The notes under the pieces are model-generated. The model was not told the DNA's origin. It worked only from the letters and a program-made list of their open reading frames with translations, and did no database searches. Positions 19,434 to 33,088 of a stretch of 64,000 bases of DNA are shown here, in pieces. This DNA is from Helicobacteraceae bacterium. GTDB lineage: Bacteria; Campylobacterota; Campylobacteria; Campylobacterales; Sulfurimonadaceae. The stretch lies in assembly GCA_947498025.1 (NCBI GenBank), contig CANMJR010000010.1, forward strand, positions 17,789 through 81,788. Reading direction: 5' to 3'. Every line of letters starts with the position of its first letter. Positions within the stretch are counted from its first letter, which is position 1. The position numbers and the translations under genes are program-made.

Positions 19434-22400
19434 ATGAATTTAACGACTAAAGATATTCGCAGTTGTGTGGATGCTATAGATTTTTCCAGGGGAGTTTCCT
19501 ATTATCAAAGCTCCAAGGTTCTCTCTTATGCGGTAAAAAATCATGATGCAACAAATTTAAAATTTACTTCCCGAGTGAAGGGAAGTGGTGGTAGGGTTTA
19601 TGAACAAAGCATTAAAATCGTTCTTTTAGAAAACAGATTTGTCATGCATGGCGACTGCACATGTCCTGTCGGATATAATTGCAAACATGTTGTAGCTGCA
19701 GCTCTCTCCTATGTCGGTAATAATTTGACATCCCAAAGAGTTATAGAAAAACCCGACCAAAATTTTATGCTCAACAGATGGATAAATTTACTCCAAGAGA
19801 GTGCTAAGCCAAAGAGCGTCAATGCAAACGAGTATTTTATAACCTACAGGCTTTTTGATAAACTATCCCGCCGTAGCACGGCAGAGTTCTCGATTTACAA
19901 ATCAAAAATCCTAAAAAACAGAAAACTCTCTCAGGGCACAAAAATTGATGAGTACAAATTCTTTTCCAATTACGGCTACAGTGATATAAAAAACAGCGAA
20001 GATGAAAATATAGCCATGCTGATGGAGGGTTTACGCTCAAACTTTAGAGGTACGAACGGTTTTTTTAGAGAAAAACTAGGCCACATAGTCCTTTTGGAAC
20101 TTTTTAAAACCAATCGCTGCTATTTAGATACAAATCAAATTCCGCTTAAATACATGGATGAATTGTTTGAGCTGGAGTTTATTTGGAAAAAAACCAACGA
20201 TGGATATAAGCTCAAATCGAATATCACCAAAGAGTATAAACTTCTTTACACCACCCCGCCTCTGATAATTGACATACTAAATTCTCTTGTTTATAAGATG
20301 AGCGTAGAGCCAAAAGTTTTAAAAGAGCTAGAGAATTGTCCGCCGATTTCTGAGGAACAGATGCTCAAAGTGTATGAAACAGTTCAAGCAGTAGCACCAA
20401 ATATACAGCTTCAAACACCCAAAGGTGTCAAAATAAAAAGCATCCAAACAAAGCCGACTCCAATTATAAAGCTCTTTTATGAAGCGGGTGAAACTCTCAA
20501 TTTTAATGTTATTGAAGTGGCTTTTATGTACGAAAATCATAAACAAAGCTACCTCCCTCAAGAGCGAAAAACATCTTTTTTAAATGAAAATATCAAAACC
20601 GAAATTTTGAGAGATTTGGAGTTTGAAGAGAGCGTAAAAAAGAGGATTGAATCATTCGGATTTGATAGTAATGTAAAAGAAAAAAACCTTTTCATGTCTT
20701 GTAGTAACATGCATAACAGACAGGCTGAGTTAAAAATTTGGAGTGATTTTTTAGAGTTCCACATGCAGGCACTTCAGAGCGAGGGCTGGCATGTAGAAAG
20801 GGATGAGAGCTTTGAGATGAAGTTTGAACAAAACTCAAATATCGTTGTAGAGAGCAGTGATACGAATGATTGGTTCAGTCTCTCTTTTAGCGTTGTGATT
20901 GACGGAGTCGCACAGTCTCTCGTGCCTCTTGTGAGCAGTATCATTGCAGAGTTTGACGACTATGAAAATTTGCCCCAGCGCATAAATATAGAGGTAGCGG
21001 AGAATAGTTTTGTGACTCTGCAAACCAGCCAAATTCAGCCGATTCTTAAAACAATATTTGAGCTTTTGGATAAAAAAGAGAGAGATGACACCCTGAAAAT
21101 CTCCGCGTATGACGCACATCTTATCGGGGATTTGGATGAGACTGTTATTTGGAAGGGAAGCCGTGAAATACTTGAACTCTCCAAAAAACTCAAAAATTTT
21201 GAGGGAATCAAGGCAGTTGCGCCACCGAAGTGCTTCACTGCAAGACTCAGAGATTATCAGCAAGAGGGAGTAAACTGGCTCAACTTTTTGTATGAGTTTA
21301 AGTTTGGCGGCATTTTGGCGGATGACATGGGATTGGGTAAAACCATACAAACTCTGGTGCATCTCTCCCGCCTCAAAGAGGATGGCAAGCTTACAAACCC
21401 CTCTCTTATTATCATGCCGACCTCGCTCATTGCAAACTGGAAAAACGAGGTCAAAAAATTTACTCCAAACCTGAGTGTTTTATCACTTCATGGGAGTGAG
21501 AGAGCCCAAAGATTTGGTGAAATACAGAGCCATGATTTGATTCTTACGACCTATCCGCTCATTGTCCGAGACAAAGAGAAGCTCGAATCGGAGCATTTTT
21601 TATACATTATTTTGGATGAGGCACAAAAGATAAAAAATCCGACAACAAAAATGACTGTGGCTATAAAAACCCTTAAATCCGAGTATAGATTGGCTCTGAG
21701 CGGAACGCCGATTGAGAACCATCTGGGCGAACTTTGGTCTATTTTCAGCTTCTTGATGCCGGGGTTTTTGGACACGCTGAGTTTTTTTAGAAACTACTAT
21801 CAAACCCCCATAGAAAAAGAGTATAACTTTGCAAGACAAGAGATTCTGAGCAAGAGAGTCAAACCCTTTATGGTGCGACGGACAAAAGAGAGAGTAGCCC
21901 ATGAGCTCCCGCTCAAATCGGAGATTATAAAATACACGCAGTTTGAAGAGAAACAGTCAAAACTCTACGAAGCCATACGGGTAACTATGGAGAAAAAAGT
22001 GCGTGAAGCGGTAAGCAAAAAGGGAATCGGCTCTTCGCACATTACCATACTCGACGCACTTCTCAAGCTTCGTCAAGTCTGTTGTGACCCCTCACTTCTC
22101 AAAATCGATGAAGCCAAAAAAGTGAAAGAGTCCGCAAAACTGGAGCTATTTTTAGACCTTTTGGATGAGCTTTTGCAGGAGGGGAGAAAAATCCTTGTCT
22201 TTTCTCAATTTACCTCCATGTTGGCTATTATAGAGGAAAAAATTGTAGAGTTGGGTGTAAAATATACAAAGCTTACCGGCTCGACAAAAAATAGGGAAGA
22301 AGCAATTGAAAGATTTACAAAAGGGGACGCCGATATATTTCTTATTTCCCTCAAAGCGGGCGGAGTAGGGCTAAACTTAGTAGAAGCCGACACGGTTATC

Positions 22401-22637
22401 CACTACGATCCATGGTGGAATCCGGCGGTTGAGAACCAAGCTACGGACAGAGCCTACCGCATAGGGCAGACAAAGGCGGTTTTTGTTTATAAACTTATTG
22501 TTGAAAACTCCATTGAGCAGAAGATTTTGGAGCTTCAAAAGAAAAAACAGTCGCTTCAAGACGGAATCTACGACAATAACCAACAGCAAGAGGATATGAA
22601 ATTCAGCGGCGATGAGCTACTTGAGTTGTTACGATGA
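19434..22637 (+). CDS. SNF2/Rad54-family helicase with SWIM zinc finger
   Basis: CTCPVGYNCKHVVAAAL; ADDMGLGKTIQ; DEAQ; SLKAGGVGLNL; DRAYRIGQ. Confidence 0.92.
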   Translation: MNLTTKDIRSCVDAIDFSRGVSYYQSSKVLSYAVKNHDATNLKFTSRVKGSGGRVYEQSIKIVLLENRFVMHGDCTCPVGYNCKHVVAAALSYVGNNLTSQRVIEKPDQNFMLNRWINLLQESAKPKSVNANEYFITYRLFDKLSRRSTAEFSIYKSKILKNRKLSQGTKIDEYKFFSNYGYSDIKNSEDENIAMLMEGLRSNFRGTNGFFREKLGHIVLLELFKTNRCYLDTNQIPLKYMDELFELEFIWKKTNDGYKLKSNITKEYKLLYTTPPLIIDILNSLVYKMSVEPKVLKELENCPPISEEQMLKVYETVQAVAPNIQLQTPKGVKIKSIQTKPTPIIKLFYEAGETLNFNVIEVAFMYENHKQSYLPQERKTSFLNENIKTEILRDLEFEESVKKRIESFGFDSNVKEKNLFMSCSNMHNRQAELKIWSDFLEFHMQALQSEGWHVERDESFEMKFEQNSNIVVESSDTNDWFSLSFSVVIDGVAQSLVPLVSSIIAEFDDYENLPQRINIEVAENSFVTLQTSQIQPILKTIFELLDKKERDDTLKISAYDAHLIGDLDETVIWKGSREILELSKKLKNFEGIKAVAPPKCFTARLRDYQQEGVNWLNFLYEFKFGGILADDMGLGKTIQTLVHLSRLKEDGKLTNPSLIIMPTSLIANWKNEVKKFTPNLSVLSLHGSERAQRFGEIQSHDLILTTYPLIVRDKEKLESEHFLYIILDEAQKIKNPTTKMTVAIKTLKSEYRLALSGTPIENHLGELWSIFSFLMPGFLDTLSFFRNYYQTPIEKEYNFARQEILSKRVKPFMVRRTKERVAHELPLKSEIIKYTQFEEKQSKLYEAIRVTMEKKVREAVSKKGIGSSHITILDALLKLRQVCCDPSLLKIDEAKKVKESAKLELFLDLLDELLQEGRKILVFSQFTSMLAIIEEKIVELGVKYTKLTGSTKNREEAIERFTKGDADIFLISLKAGGVGLNLVEADTVIHYDPWWNPAVENQATDRAYRIGQTKAVFVYKLIVENSIEQKILELQKKKQSLQDGIYDNNQQQEDMKFSGDELLELLR

Positions 22638-22935
22638 ACAAATTTATGAGGGAGTTACACAAGTGATTTATCATTCAAAAAAAGGGGATTTAGACCTCTC
22701 AAAAATCACCAGACTCTATCCTGCCGTGCTTGTCGATTTGCATGGCGAAATGGCGGAGATGAGTTTGGAGTGGGAGGAGCTTTACGGTGAAAAAGTGAAA
22801 CTTCTTTCCTATATTTTGGTTTTTGATTTTACACAGCTAAGTGCGGATGAAAAAACAAGAACAGTTCTTGAGTTTGAGACAAAAGAGGAACTTATAGATA
22901 CGATGAGCGAGGTAGCACAATTTTTTCAAGAGTAA
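22612..22935 (+). CDS. hypothetical protein
   Basis: ORF 107 aa in tight coding context; true start may be internal. Confidence 0.5.
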   Translation: MSYLSCYDEQIYEGVTQVIYHSKKGDLDLSKITRLYPAVLVDLHGEMAEMSLEWEELYGEKVKLLSYILVFDFTQLSADEKTRTVLEFETKEELIDTMSEVAQFFQE

Positions 22936-23012
22936 TCAGTAGCGACACGAGGCATGTTTTTAAGTTAGCAATCCCCGCCGCACTCAAACATTTAGTCGAT
23001 ATACTCCAAATC

Positions 23013-24248
23013 ATGATTGACATGATAATGGTTGGAATGGTGAGTGTTCAGGCGCTTGCCGCTGTTGGCATGAGCATGCAGTTTATGATGGTTGTCAATG
23101 TTTTAATGACGCTTTATGTGGTGGGTGGCAATGCTCTCATCTCTCGCTACATGGGGCAAAGACGTAAAAAAAGAGCTTCGGCTTTGCTCTATTCGCTGGG
23201 AATTTTTGCTCTTTTTTTATCTCTCTTTGTGGCACTCGGCGGATATTTTGGGAGTGAATCTCTCTATGCGTTGATGGGTGCAGAGGCAGAGGTTGTGCAT
23301 CAAGGCGGACTTTTCTTTGGCATCTTAGCATGTGGAATGCCTCTCATATTTTTAGATACGCTCATGTACAATGCACTCTCCGCGGCAGGAGATACGAAAA
23401 GTTCACTTTATATAAAACTTCTCGCTGCAGCACTCAACGCTTTTTTAAACTATGTTTTTATTTTTGGGCATTTTGGCTTCGGGGCGCATGGCATTGAGGG
23501 TGCGGCGTATGCAACTTTGATAGCGTACTTTTTTAGTGTTGTCTCTTACCTATTTCTTATAAAAAATCCGCTTGCCAAGCTTACCTTCATCCCGATTATC
23601 CGCATAAAAGATTTGATAAAAGCTTGGCATGTGGGATGGAGTGCGGCGTTAGAACGAGGGATTTCAAGCCTCTCTTTTTTACTTTTTGTAGCCATCATCG
23701 CCTATTACGGAACTGCGGAGTTGGCCGGGTATCAGGTGGGGCTTAGAATCGAGGGAATTGCTTTTATGCCGGGATTCGGTTTTGCGATAGCGGCGATGGC
23801 GTTAATCGGGCAGAATTTGGGTGCAAACAACAAAGAGAGAGCCTTTGCCATGGGGATTATCAGCGGCAGAATCGCCTATGTTTTTATGGGATTTGTCGGT
23901 GCATGTCTCATACTCTTTCCTGAGTTTTTGGTGGGTTTTTTTACAAAAGATGCAGCGACTCTAAAAGTGGCTTCCACTTATCTTATTTTAGTAGGTTTGG
24001 CTCAAATTCCCTTGGCTATTGTGTTCGTTTATTCGGCAGCGCTTCGCGGAGCGGGAGCGACTAAAATAACACTCTATGTCAATGTGGCATCACTTTGGAT
24101 ATTTAGAGTTATACCCTCCTATATCGCCTATAAAATGGGTTTCGGAATCATCGCAATTTTCATCATTATGAATGTTGAAACGCTCATAAAAGGAGTGGTT
24201 TTTTGGTATATTTATCAAAAGAGAGCTTGGCTGAATATAAAGATTTAG
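23013..24248 (+). CDS. MATE family efflux transporter (N terminus probably upstream)
   Basis: Multi-TM, MATE-like; conserved-looking KLAIPAALKHLVDILQ encoded in frame just upstream of listed ATG. Confidence 0.85.
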   Translation: MIDMIMVGMVSVQALAAVGMSMQFMMVVNVLMTLYVVGGNALISRYMGQRRKKRASALLYSLGIFALFLSLFVALGGYFGSESLYALMGAEAEVVHQGGLFFGILACGMPLIFLDTLMYNALSAAGDTKSSLYIKLLAAALNAFLNYVFIFGHFGFGAHGIEGAAYATLIAYFFSVVSYLFLIKNPLAKLTFIPIIRIKDLIKAWHVGWSAALERGISSLSFLLFVAIIAYYGTAELAGYQVGLRIEGIAFMPGFGFAIAAMALIGQNLGANNKERAFAMGIISGRIAYVFMGFVGACLILFPEFLVGFFTKDAATLKVASTYLILVGLAQIPLAIVFVYSAALRGAGATKITLYVNVASLWIFRVIPSYIAYKMGFGIIAIFIIMNVETLIKGVVFWYIYQKRAWLNIKI

Positions 24249-24308
24249 TTGAAAATGCTATAATCCAAAAAGATTGATGCGTATCCATAATTGCAAGGGA
24301 ATATATAA

Positions 24309-26480
24309 ATGAATATTGAAAAACAAACAAAACGAAATACGCTGATTCTTATTTCATTTATTTTGGTCGTCTTTGGGATAGTAATATATCTGTTTTTAAA
24401 TGTTCAATTTAAAAATTCAGTAAATGAGCAATTTGAATCATTGTCCAAAAGCACGGAGACACTTTATAATTTAAACTTAGAAAATCAAACTGAAAAATTT
24501 AATCACGAACTAGATACTATTATTTCGGCAGATGGTTTGTCAGAGGCAGTGGCAAAGGGTAATTATGAGCAGATAAAATCCATTGTAACACCTTATTATA
24601 AACATATAAAAGAGACTAACAGCGGCGTTGATATTCTTACCTTTCGTTCGAGTGAGGGCGTAACACTCTTTCGTGCCCATAAGCCTGAAGAGTATGGTGA
24701 TAAAATAAACGAAAAAAGAAAACTTATCACGGATACAGATAGGTTAAAAACCTCTCTCAATGGATTTGAAGTCGGTAAATTTGAGATGACATACCGCATT
24801 ACAAAGCCACTCTTTTATAATAATAGATATGTCGGAAATTTTGAAATAGGTATCAACCCGACTAGCTTTATAAAAGATTTAACCAAAATATTAAAGATAG
24901 ACATGGGAATAGCAATAGATAAATCCCTCCTAAATATCATGTTAAATCCCACTGCTATTTCTATAAATGATAAATATGTATTAGCAGAGGGGAGTGATAA
25001 TTTAAAAAATCACTTTGCGCAGAATCATCATCATAATGGAGATGCAGAGTTCTTTAAAACTGACATGAGTATTCCTCTGAAAAATCATTTATCAGAGACA
25101 TTGGGCTATTTGGTTGTTGGATTTGATACATCAGAAATGCTTCAAAGAGATAAAGATTTTATCAATTATCTGTTTTTTATACTTGCCATTATGATATTTT
25201 TAGTAGGGAATATATTACATCAAAGTTTTGAAATTGTTTTAAAACAATTTAAAAGGCAGATATATACTGACCATTTAACAGGTTTAAAAAATCGATATGC
25301 CCTCAATAATGCACTATCTTCCCCACAAAGCCATGCGCTTATTTTGAGTAATATAAAAGAGTTTAGTCTCATAAATGAGCTCTATGGCATAGATATAGGT
25401 AATCAAATTCTTATTAAAGTGGCAGAGGCTTTTGAGAGTTTTGCGTCAGAATATGAATTGACCGCATACAGAGTTGCGGGGGATGAATTCGTAGTGTTCA
25501 AAGAGGAGAAATTTTTTGATGTAGAAAAATATAATAGTTTAGTGGATGCCTTGCATCTTAAGATAAACTCACTGAAAATTTCAGTGGATGGAGTAGATGA
25601 GATTATTGGCATTGAATTATGCTCAGGTGTAGCATTTGACCATGACCACTCTCTTGAGGATGCTCAAATGGCGCTTAAAAAAGCAAAAAAGCAATCTCTT
25701 CCATATCTGATGTATTCACAGCAAGTAGATACAAAAGAGCACTCGCAGAGAGTTATGAAAGTAAAACGAACGCTTAGACATGCGGTTGAGCATAATAATA
25801 TTATTCCATTCTTTCAGCCAATAACAGATAGAGACGGAAAATTTGTTAAGTATGAATCCCTAGTCAGAATTATTGTGTTTGAAGAGGGTGAAAAAAGAGT
25901 CCTGCTTCCGGATGATTTTCTTGATATCTCTATGAAAAGCGGTCTCTATATAAAAATAGCAAAAAGTATGTTAAAACAGAGCTTAGATCTTTTTGTTAAC
26001 AGAGATGAAAAAATTTCTATAAATTTTTTACCAAATGATTTTTTTAATTCATCTCTGATGGACATACTGATAGAGGGAATAGAAAATTTTGATTCACCGG
26101 ATAAAATTGTTGTTGAAATAACAGAACAAGAGGGTGTAGAAAATTTTGAAAGATTAGTGAGAGTTGTGAAGCAATTAAGAAAGTTGGGTGTTCTCATTGC
26201 TATTGACGATTTTGGCAGCGGTTATGCAAACTATGCTCATATTTTGGAAATCAAACCGGATTATATAAAGATAGACGGGTCACTTATAAAGAATATATTA
26301 ACAGATAGGGACTCACAAATCTTAGTAAAAAGTATTGTGGATTTTGCACGAGAGTTAAATATAACGACTGTTGCAGAGTACGTTGAAACTGAAGAGATAT
26401 TTGAGCTGCTTAAAGAATATGGTGTGAATGAATTTCAGGGCTACTACTTTGGTCGCCCGACTGATTTGCTAAATCAATAA
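24309..26480 (+). CDS. membrane sensor diguanylate cyclase/phosphodiesterase (GGDEF-EAL)
   Basis: Periplasmic sensor region, YRVAGDEFVVF, YESLVRI, IDDFGSGYANYAHI. Confidence 0.88.
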   Translation: MNIEKQTKRNTLILISFILVVFGIVIYLFLNVQFKNSVNEQFESLSKSTETLYNLNLENQTEKFNHELDTIISADGLSEAVAKGNYEQIKSIVTPYYKHIKETNSGVDILTFRSSEGVTLFRAHKPEEYGDKINEKRKLITDTDRLKTSLNGFEVGKFEMTYRITKPLFYNNRYVGNFEIGINPTSFIKDLTKILKIDMGIAIDKSLLNIMLNPTAISINDKYVLAEGSDNLKNHFAQNHHHNGDAEFFKTDMSIPLKNHLSETLGYLVVGFDTSEMLQRDKDFINYLFFILAIMIFLVGNILHQSFEIVLKQFKRQIYTDHLTGLKNRYALNNALSSPQSHALILSNIKEFSLINELYGIDIGNQILIKVAEAFESFASEYELTAYRVAGDEFVVFKEEKFFDVEKYNSLVDALHLKINSLKISVDGVDEIIGIELCSGVAFDHDHSLEDAQMALKKAKKQSLPYLMYSQQVDTKEHSQRVMKVKRTLRHAVEHNNIIPFFQPITDRDGKFVKYESLVRIIVFEEGEKRVLLPDDFLDISMKSGLYIKIAKSMLKQSLDLFVNRDEKISINFLPNDFFNSSLMDILIEGIENFDSPDKIVVEITEQEGVENFERLVRVVKQLRKLGVLIAIDDFGSGYANYAHILEIKPDYIKIDGSLIKNILTDRDSQILVKSIVDFARELNITTVAEYVETEEIFELLKEYGVNEFQGYYFGRPTDLLNQ

Positions 26481-26496
26481 AATACGGAAATATTAA

Positions 26497-29155
<2,659 letters not shown>

Positions 29156-29249
29156 TTTTGTTCATTTTCATGTTTGCTTGAGTTTTAATCGTACGATATG
29201 TATTTCCACTCGGAGAGTAGGAATAAGAAAAGAAAGGAAAAGATGAAAT

Positions 29250-29687
29250 ATGTATGAAAAAGCTAGTTTTGTTTTTTGGACAACTTTAATTCTGTATATA
29301 ATTACTTTAGCAACTGTTAGTTATGTTGGTGTTTATATTACTTATATTGCTCTTCCATTCATTGTTATATCTGGATTAATAATGAAATTTTCTGAACCGA
29401 GTCAACGAAGTAAAGAAATAATGAACACAACAAAAGCAACTTTAAAAACAGTTGAAAATACAACAAATAGCATTCTAAATGAAACAAATTCATTTTTAGA
29501 AGAAATAAATAATTCTTTGGAAAAAATCAATTTACTCAACCAAAAAATAAAACCTCTAAAAAACAAGGTACACAAATTAGAAATACAAAAACTTGATAAT
29601 AAGCTTCATAATAGAGTTAATGACAATAAAGATATAGATAATGAAATTATAATGTTAAAAGACAAGATTAAAGAAATTGAAACTTAA
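29250..29687 (+). CDS. hypothetical membrane protein with coiled coil
   Basis: Two N-terminal TM segments then coiled coil. Confidence 0.5.
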   Translation: MYEKASFVFWTTLILYIITLATVSYVGVYITYIALPFIVISGLIMKFSEPSQRSKEIMNTTKATLKTVENTTNSILNETNSFLEEINNSLEKINLLNQKIKPLKNKVHKLEIQKLDNKLHNRVNDNKDIDNEIIMLKDKIKEIET

Positions 29688-29801
29688 CTCCTTCCCACTT
29701 TTTAAGAATGCAAACGAAAAAACGATACGAAAAATTGAGTTTTTCATACCGTTTATGGTACGATTATAGTTTTGAATCGTACCACCAAAGGAATAAACTC
29801 T

Positions 29802-30932
29802 ATGAAACGCTGGATTTGGCAACAAGATAATTATCCAAACTTTACATATGACTTTAAAAAGCTTGAAGAACTTATTCAAAAAGTATCGTTAGAACAAGGG
29901 TATCTCATAGCCATAACGCAAATTATGGATAAAAAAAATATTGCAAAAAGACAATTTGATGCTTTAATGAGTGAAGCGATGAACACCTCTGCGATAGAAG
30001 GGGAGATGCTCAACCGTGATAGCGTAAAGGCTTCTATTCAAAGAAAACTCGGTTTTAAAGAGGGAAATTCTAACAGGATAGATGAAGTCTCTGATAACCT
30101 TATAGAGATACTGATAGATGCAAATACAAACCACCATGACACTCTCACCATAGAGCGACTTTTTGGTTGGCATAATGCCCTTTTTCCAAAAGGGTACAGC
30201 GGATTTTATAAAATCAACACGGCATCGTTTCGAGGTGAAGAGACAATGGAAATAGTAGGTTCTATTGCCGGAGGAGAAGAGGTTTTTTATGAAGCACCTC
30301 CAAAAGAGAGAGTAGAAAAAGAGATGCAACAGTTTTTAAACTGGTTCAACACAACGCCATCAAGCTTGATAAAAGCTTGTATTACGCATCTTTGGTTTGT
30401 TATTATTCATCCCTTTGATGATGGAAACGGCAGGATTGCCAGAGCAATTACCGATTTGGTACTATCAAATATTGAAAACTCTAAAGTTTCAAGACTCTAC
30501 TCCATGTCAAGTGCTATCCATGCGGATAGAAAAAATTACTATAAAGTCCTCGAACAAACGACTGGATACATCAAAAAAGCGGATAATCGGCTTGATATTA
30601 CTCTTTGGTGTGAATGGTTTTTATCTACTCTATACACAGCATTGAAGCAAACGAAAAAAAAGTTAGACTCTATTGTGGATAAAACAAATTTTTGGGATAA
30701 ATATAAAAACGGCAACCTCAATGCACGACAGACAAAGGTGCTTAACTTTATTCTTGATATCGGCATTGAAAATTTCAAAGGAAACATAAGTAAAAAAAAG
30801 TATATGAGCCTAGCTAACGCAGCTTCAACTACTGCTTCAAGAGATATAACACAACTACTTGAGATTGGATGTATAAAGCAAAAAGAGGGAACAAGCGGAA
30901 GAAATATCTGTTATGAGATAGTTTTGGAGTAA
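29802..30932 (+). CDS. Fic family protein (N-terminal inhibitory motif type)
   Basis: HPFDDGNGRIAR active motif, upstream TSAIEGE; start MKRWIWQQDNYPNF at 29802. Confidence 0.9.
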   Translation: MKRWIWQQDNYPNFTYDFKKLEELIQKVSLEQGYLIAITQIMDKKNIAKRQFDALMSEAMNTSAIEGEMLNRDSVKASIQRKLGFKEGNSNRIDEVSDNLIEILIDANTNHHDTLTIERLFGWHNALFPKGYSGFYKINTASFRGEETMEIVGSIAGGEEVFYEAPPKERVEKEMQQFLNWFNTTPSSLIKACITHLWFVIIHPFDDGNGRIARAITDLVLSNIENSKVSRLYSMSSAIHADRKNYYKVLEQTTGYIKKADNRLDITLWCEWFLSTLYTALKQTKKKLDSIVDKTNFWDKYKNGNLNARQTKVLNFILDIGIENFKGNISKKKYMSLANAASTTASRDITQLLEIGCIKQKEGTSGRNICYEIVLE

Positions 30933-31132
30933 AAAATAAGAGTTCAGACGAGACAAATCCACATGCCAAGAATATGAGTATAATCTTGACTAACTTATTG
31001 CATCACGATACTATTCTGAGATTATAAAGACTCTATTGGCTCAATCTGTAAAAAGCTTATGACTTGTACAAAACTTACGAAAAAGAGAAAAAAAATATAC
31101 AAAATATTGTACGAAGAGTTGCATAGACAGAG

Positions 31133-31978
31133 ATGAATGAAGGAAAAAGTTATTTGAAAAATGAGAGTACGGCAATCGCAATCGGCGGTTTTGACGGGAT
31201 GCATATCGGGCATCAGCATCTTTTTAACGCTTTGGGCGAAAATGGAACTATAGTCGTGATTGAGACGGGTTATGCGAATCTCACGCCTAAAAATGAGAGA
31301 GAGAAGTTCTCACACTATCCTCTCATGTATATAGAGTTGGATGATATTCGCCATCTCAGCGGTGAAGAGTTTATAACGCTTTTGAAAGATAGATTTCCTA
31401 AGCTTCAAAAGATTGTTGTCGGGTATGATTTTCATTTTGGTAAAAATAGAAAATACTCGTTTGAAGAGTTGAAAACACTCTTTGACGGAGAGGTTGTTGT
31501 CATTGATGAGGTGACGCATGAGGGCGATTCTGTCCATTCGCATAAGATAAGAGCTAAACTTCAGATAGGCGATATCAAGGGTGCAAACGCATTTTTGGGA
31601 CATAACTACACCATCCGAGGCGAACATGTGGCAGGGCAGGGAATCGGTAAAAAGGAGTTGGTGGCGACTATCAACATTACGGCAAGCGGATATTTAACAC
31701 CAAAAGAGGGTGTCTATGCGACGCTAACCCGCATAAATGATGAAGAACATTATCATCCATCAGTCTCTTTTGTCGGTCACAGAGTAACTACCGACGGCTC
31801 ATTTGCCATAGAGAGTCACATACTTGACGGTGAAGTTTTTTGCAAAGAGAAGGCAAGTATCAGTTTTGTCTCCTACATAAGAGGCAATGAAAAATTCGAG
31901 TCACTGGCAGAGTTAAAAAAGGCTATACAAAAAGATATAGCTATCGCGTCAAAAGAGCTGAAACTCTTGCAACTATAA
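31133..31978 (+). CDS. ribF: bifunctional riboflavin kinase/FAD synthetase
   Basis: GGFDGMHIGHQHLF, ARGI-like kinase region. Confidence 0.85.
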   Translation: MNEGKSYLKNESTAIAIGGFDGMHIGHQHLFNALGENGTIVVIETGYANLTPKNEREKFSHYPLMYIELDDIRHLSGEEFITLLKDRFPKLQKIVVGYDFHFGKNRKYSFEELKTLFDGEVVVIDEVTHEGDSVHSHKIRAKLQIGDIKGANAFLGHNYTIRGEHVAGQGIGKKELVATINITASGYLTPKEGVYATLTRINDEEHYHPSVSFVGHRVTTDGSFAIESHILDGEVFCKEKASISFVSYIRGNEKFESLAELKKAIQKDIAIASKELKLLQL

Positions 31979-31987
31979 AGAGAGAAT

Positions 31988-33004
31988 ATGGAAAGAGAAT
32001 ATTTACAAGACAACAAACCGATTTATTTTGATTTTGTGCAGACACAAAAAGATTTTATAGTGGATGAAATTCCGCTCTCAGAGTTTAAAGGCAATGGGAA
32101 TTTCTTAGTTCTGCATGTAAAAAAAGTAGAACTTACAACATGGGATATGATAGCTGTCTTTGCAGAGCTGCTCAATATTCCGGCTGAGAAGATAGGCTAC
32201 GCTGGGCTAAAAGATAAACATGCAACAACAACACAGTATATATCTGTGGAAGCAAAATTTGAAAAACATCTGAAAAAGTTTAAACATCCGCAGATAAAAA
32301 TTTTAAAAACAACGAGACACACGCACTCCATTCGGATGGGTGATTTGACCGGAAACAGATTTAGTATCAATCTTTTTGATGTGGATGATATTAAAGCCGG
32401 TCAAATAGAAAAGCTGGCAAGAAAAGGTGAAAAATCAGGAATTCCAAACTACTTTGGCTACCAAAGATTTGGGCGAGATAACGATTCGATTGAACAGGCA
32501 AAAGAGATGATTGCCGGAGATTTGTACATAAAAGATGCAAAACTCAAAAAGTTTTTAATCTCTGTATATCAAAGCGTGCGTTTTAACGAGTGGCTCAAAG
32601 AGCGAGTGCTTTTAAGCCGTGAAAAAAATAGCGGCAACTTCATGCTGCTTGATGGAGATGTTTACCTTTCAAATGAAGAAAAAATTTTTACTCCAAAAAA
32701 TATTCCTTTAAAAGATTTTGAAGATAAAAAAGTTATTCCTACAGGATTGTTGTGCGGCAGAGATGTTTATCGTGCACGCGATGCGGCAAGAGAGATAGAG
32801 GAGAAATATGATGATGAATTTTTGTATGAAAAGGGACTTAGAAGAGAGGCTTTGGTATTTCCTTATACGCTAGAACTGAAGTACAACAAAAACTTCGGCA
32901 TCATGAATATAAGCTTCAGTCTTCCAAAAGGTGCGTATGCCACTGTATTTTTAGAGAGTATCGCAAATAGAAATTTCAGCGCCAAAGATGTGAAGTTGAA
33001 ATAA
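31988..33004 (+). CDS. truD: tRNA pseudouridine synthase D
   Basis: GYAGLKDKHATTTQYIS, PNYFGYQRFGRD. Confidence 0.95.
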   Translation: MEREYLQDNKPIYFDFVQTQKDFIVDEIPLSEFKGNGNFLVLHVKKVELTTWDMIAVFAELLNIPAEKIGYAGLKDKHATTTQYISVEAKFEKHLKKFKHPQIKILKTTRHTHSIRMGDLTGNRFSINLFDVDDIKAGQIEKLARKGEKSGIPNYFGYQRFGRDNDSIEQAKEMIAGDLYIKDAKLKKFLISVYQSVRFNEWLKERVLLSREKNSGNFMLLDGDVYLSNEEKIFTPKNIPLKDFEDKKVIPTGLLCGRDVYRARDAAREIEEKYDDEFLYEKGLRREALVFPYTLELKYNKNFGIMNISFSLPKGAYATVFLESIANRNFSAKDVKLK

Positions 33005-33088
33005 TTCACAAAATTCGTACAATATTATAAAAGTTTAATGAAGCTTTGACTATAATTTCATAATTTTTTAAGACTAGGGAGCACGCCT

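Noticed and set aside
20835-21362. 175-aa minus ORF inside the SNF2 gene
   Set aside because: Antisense to a well-supported helicase; no family motif.
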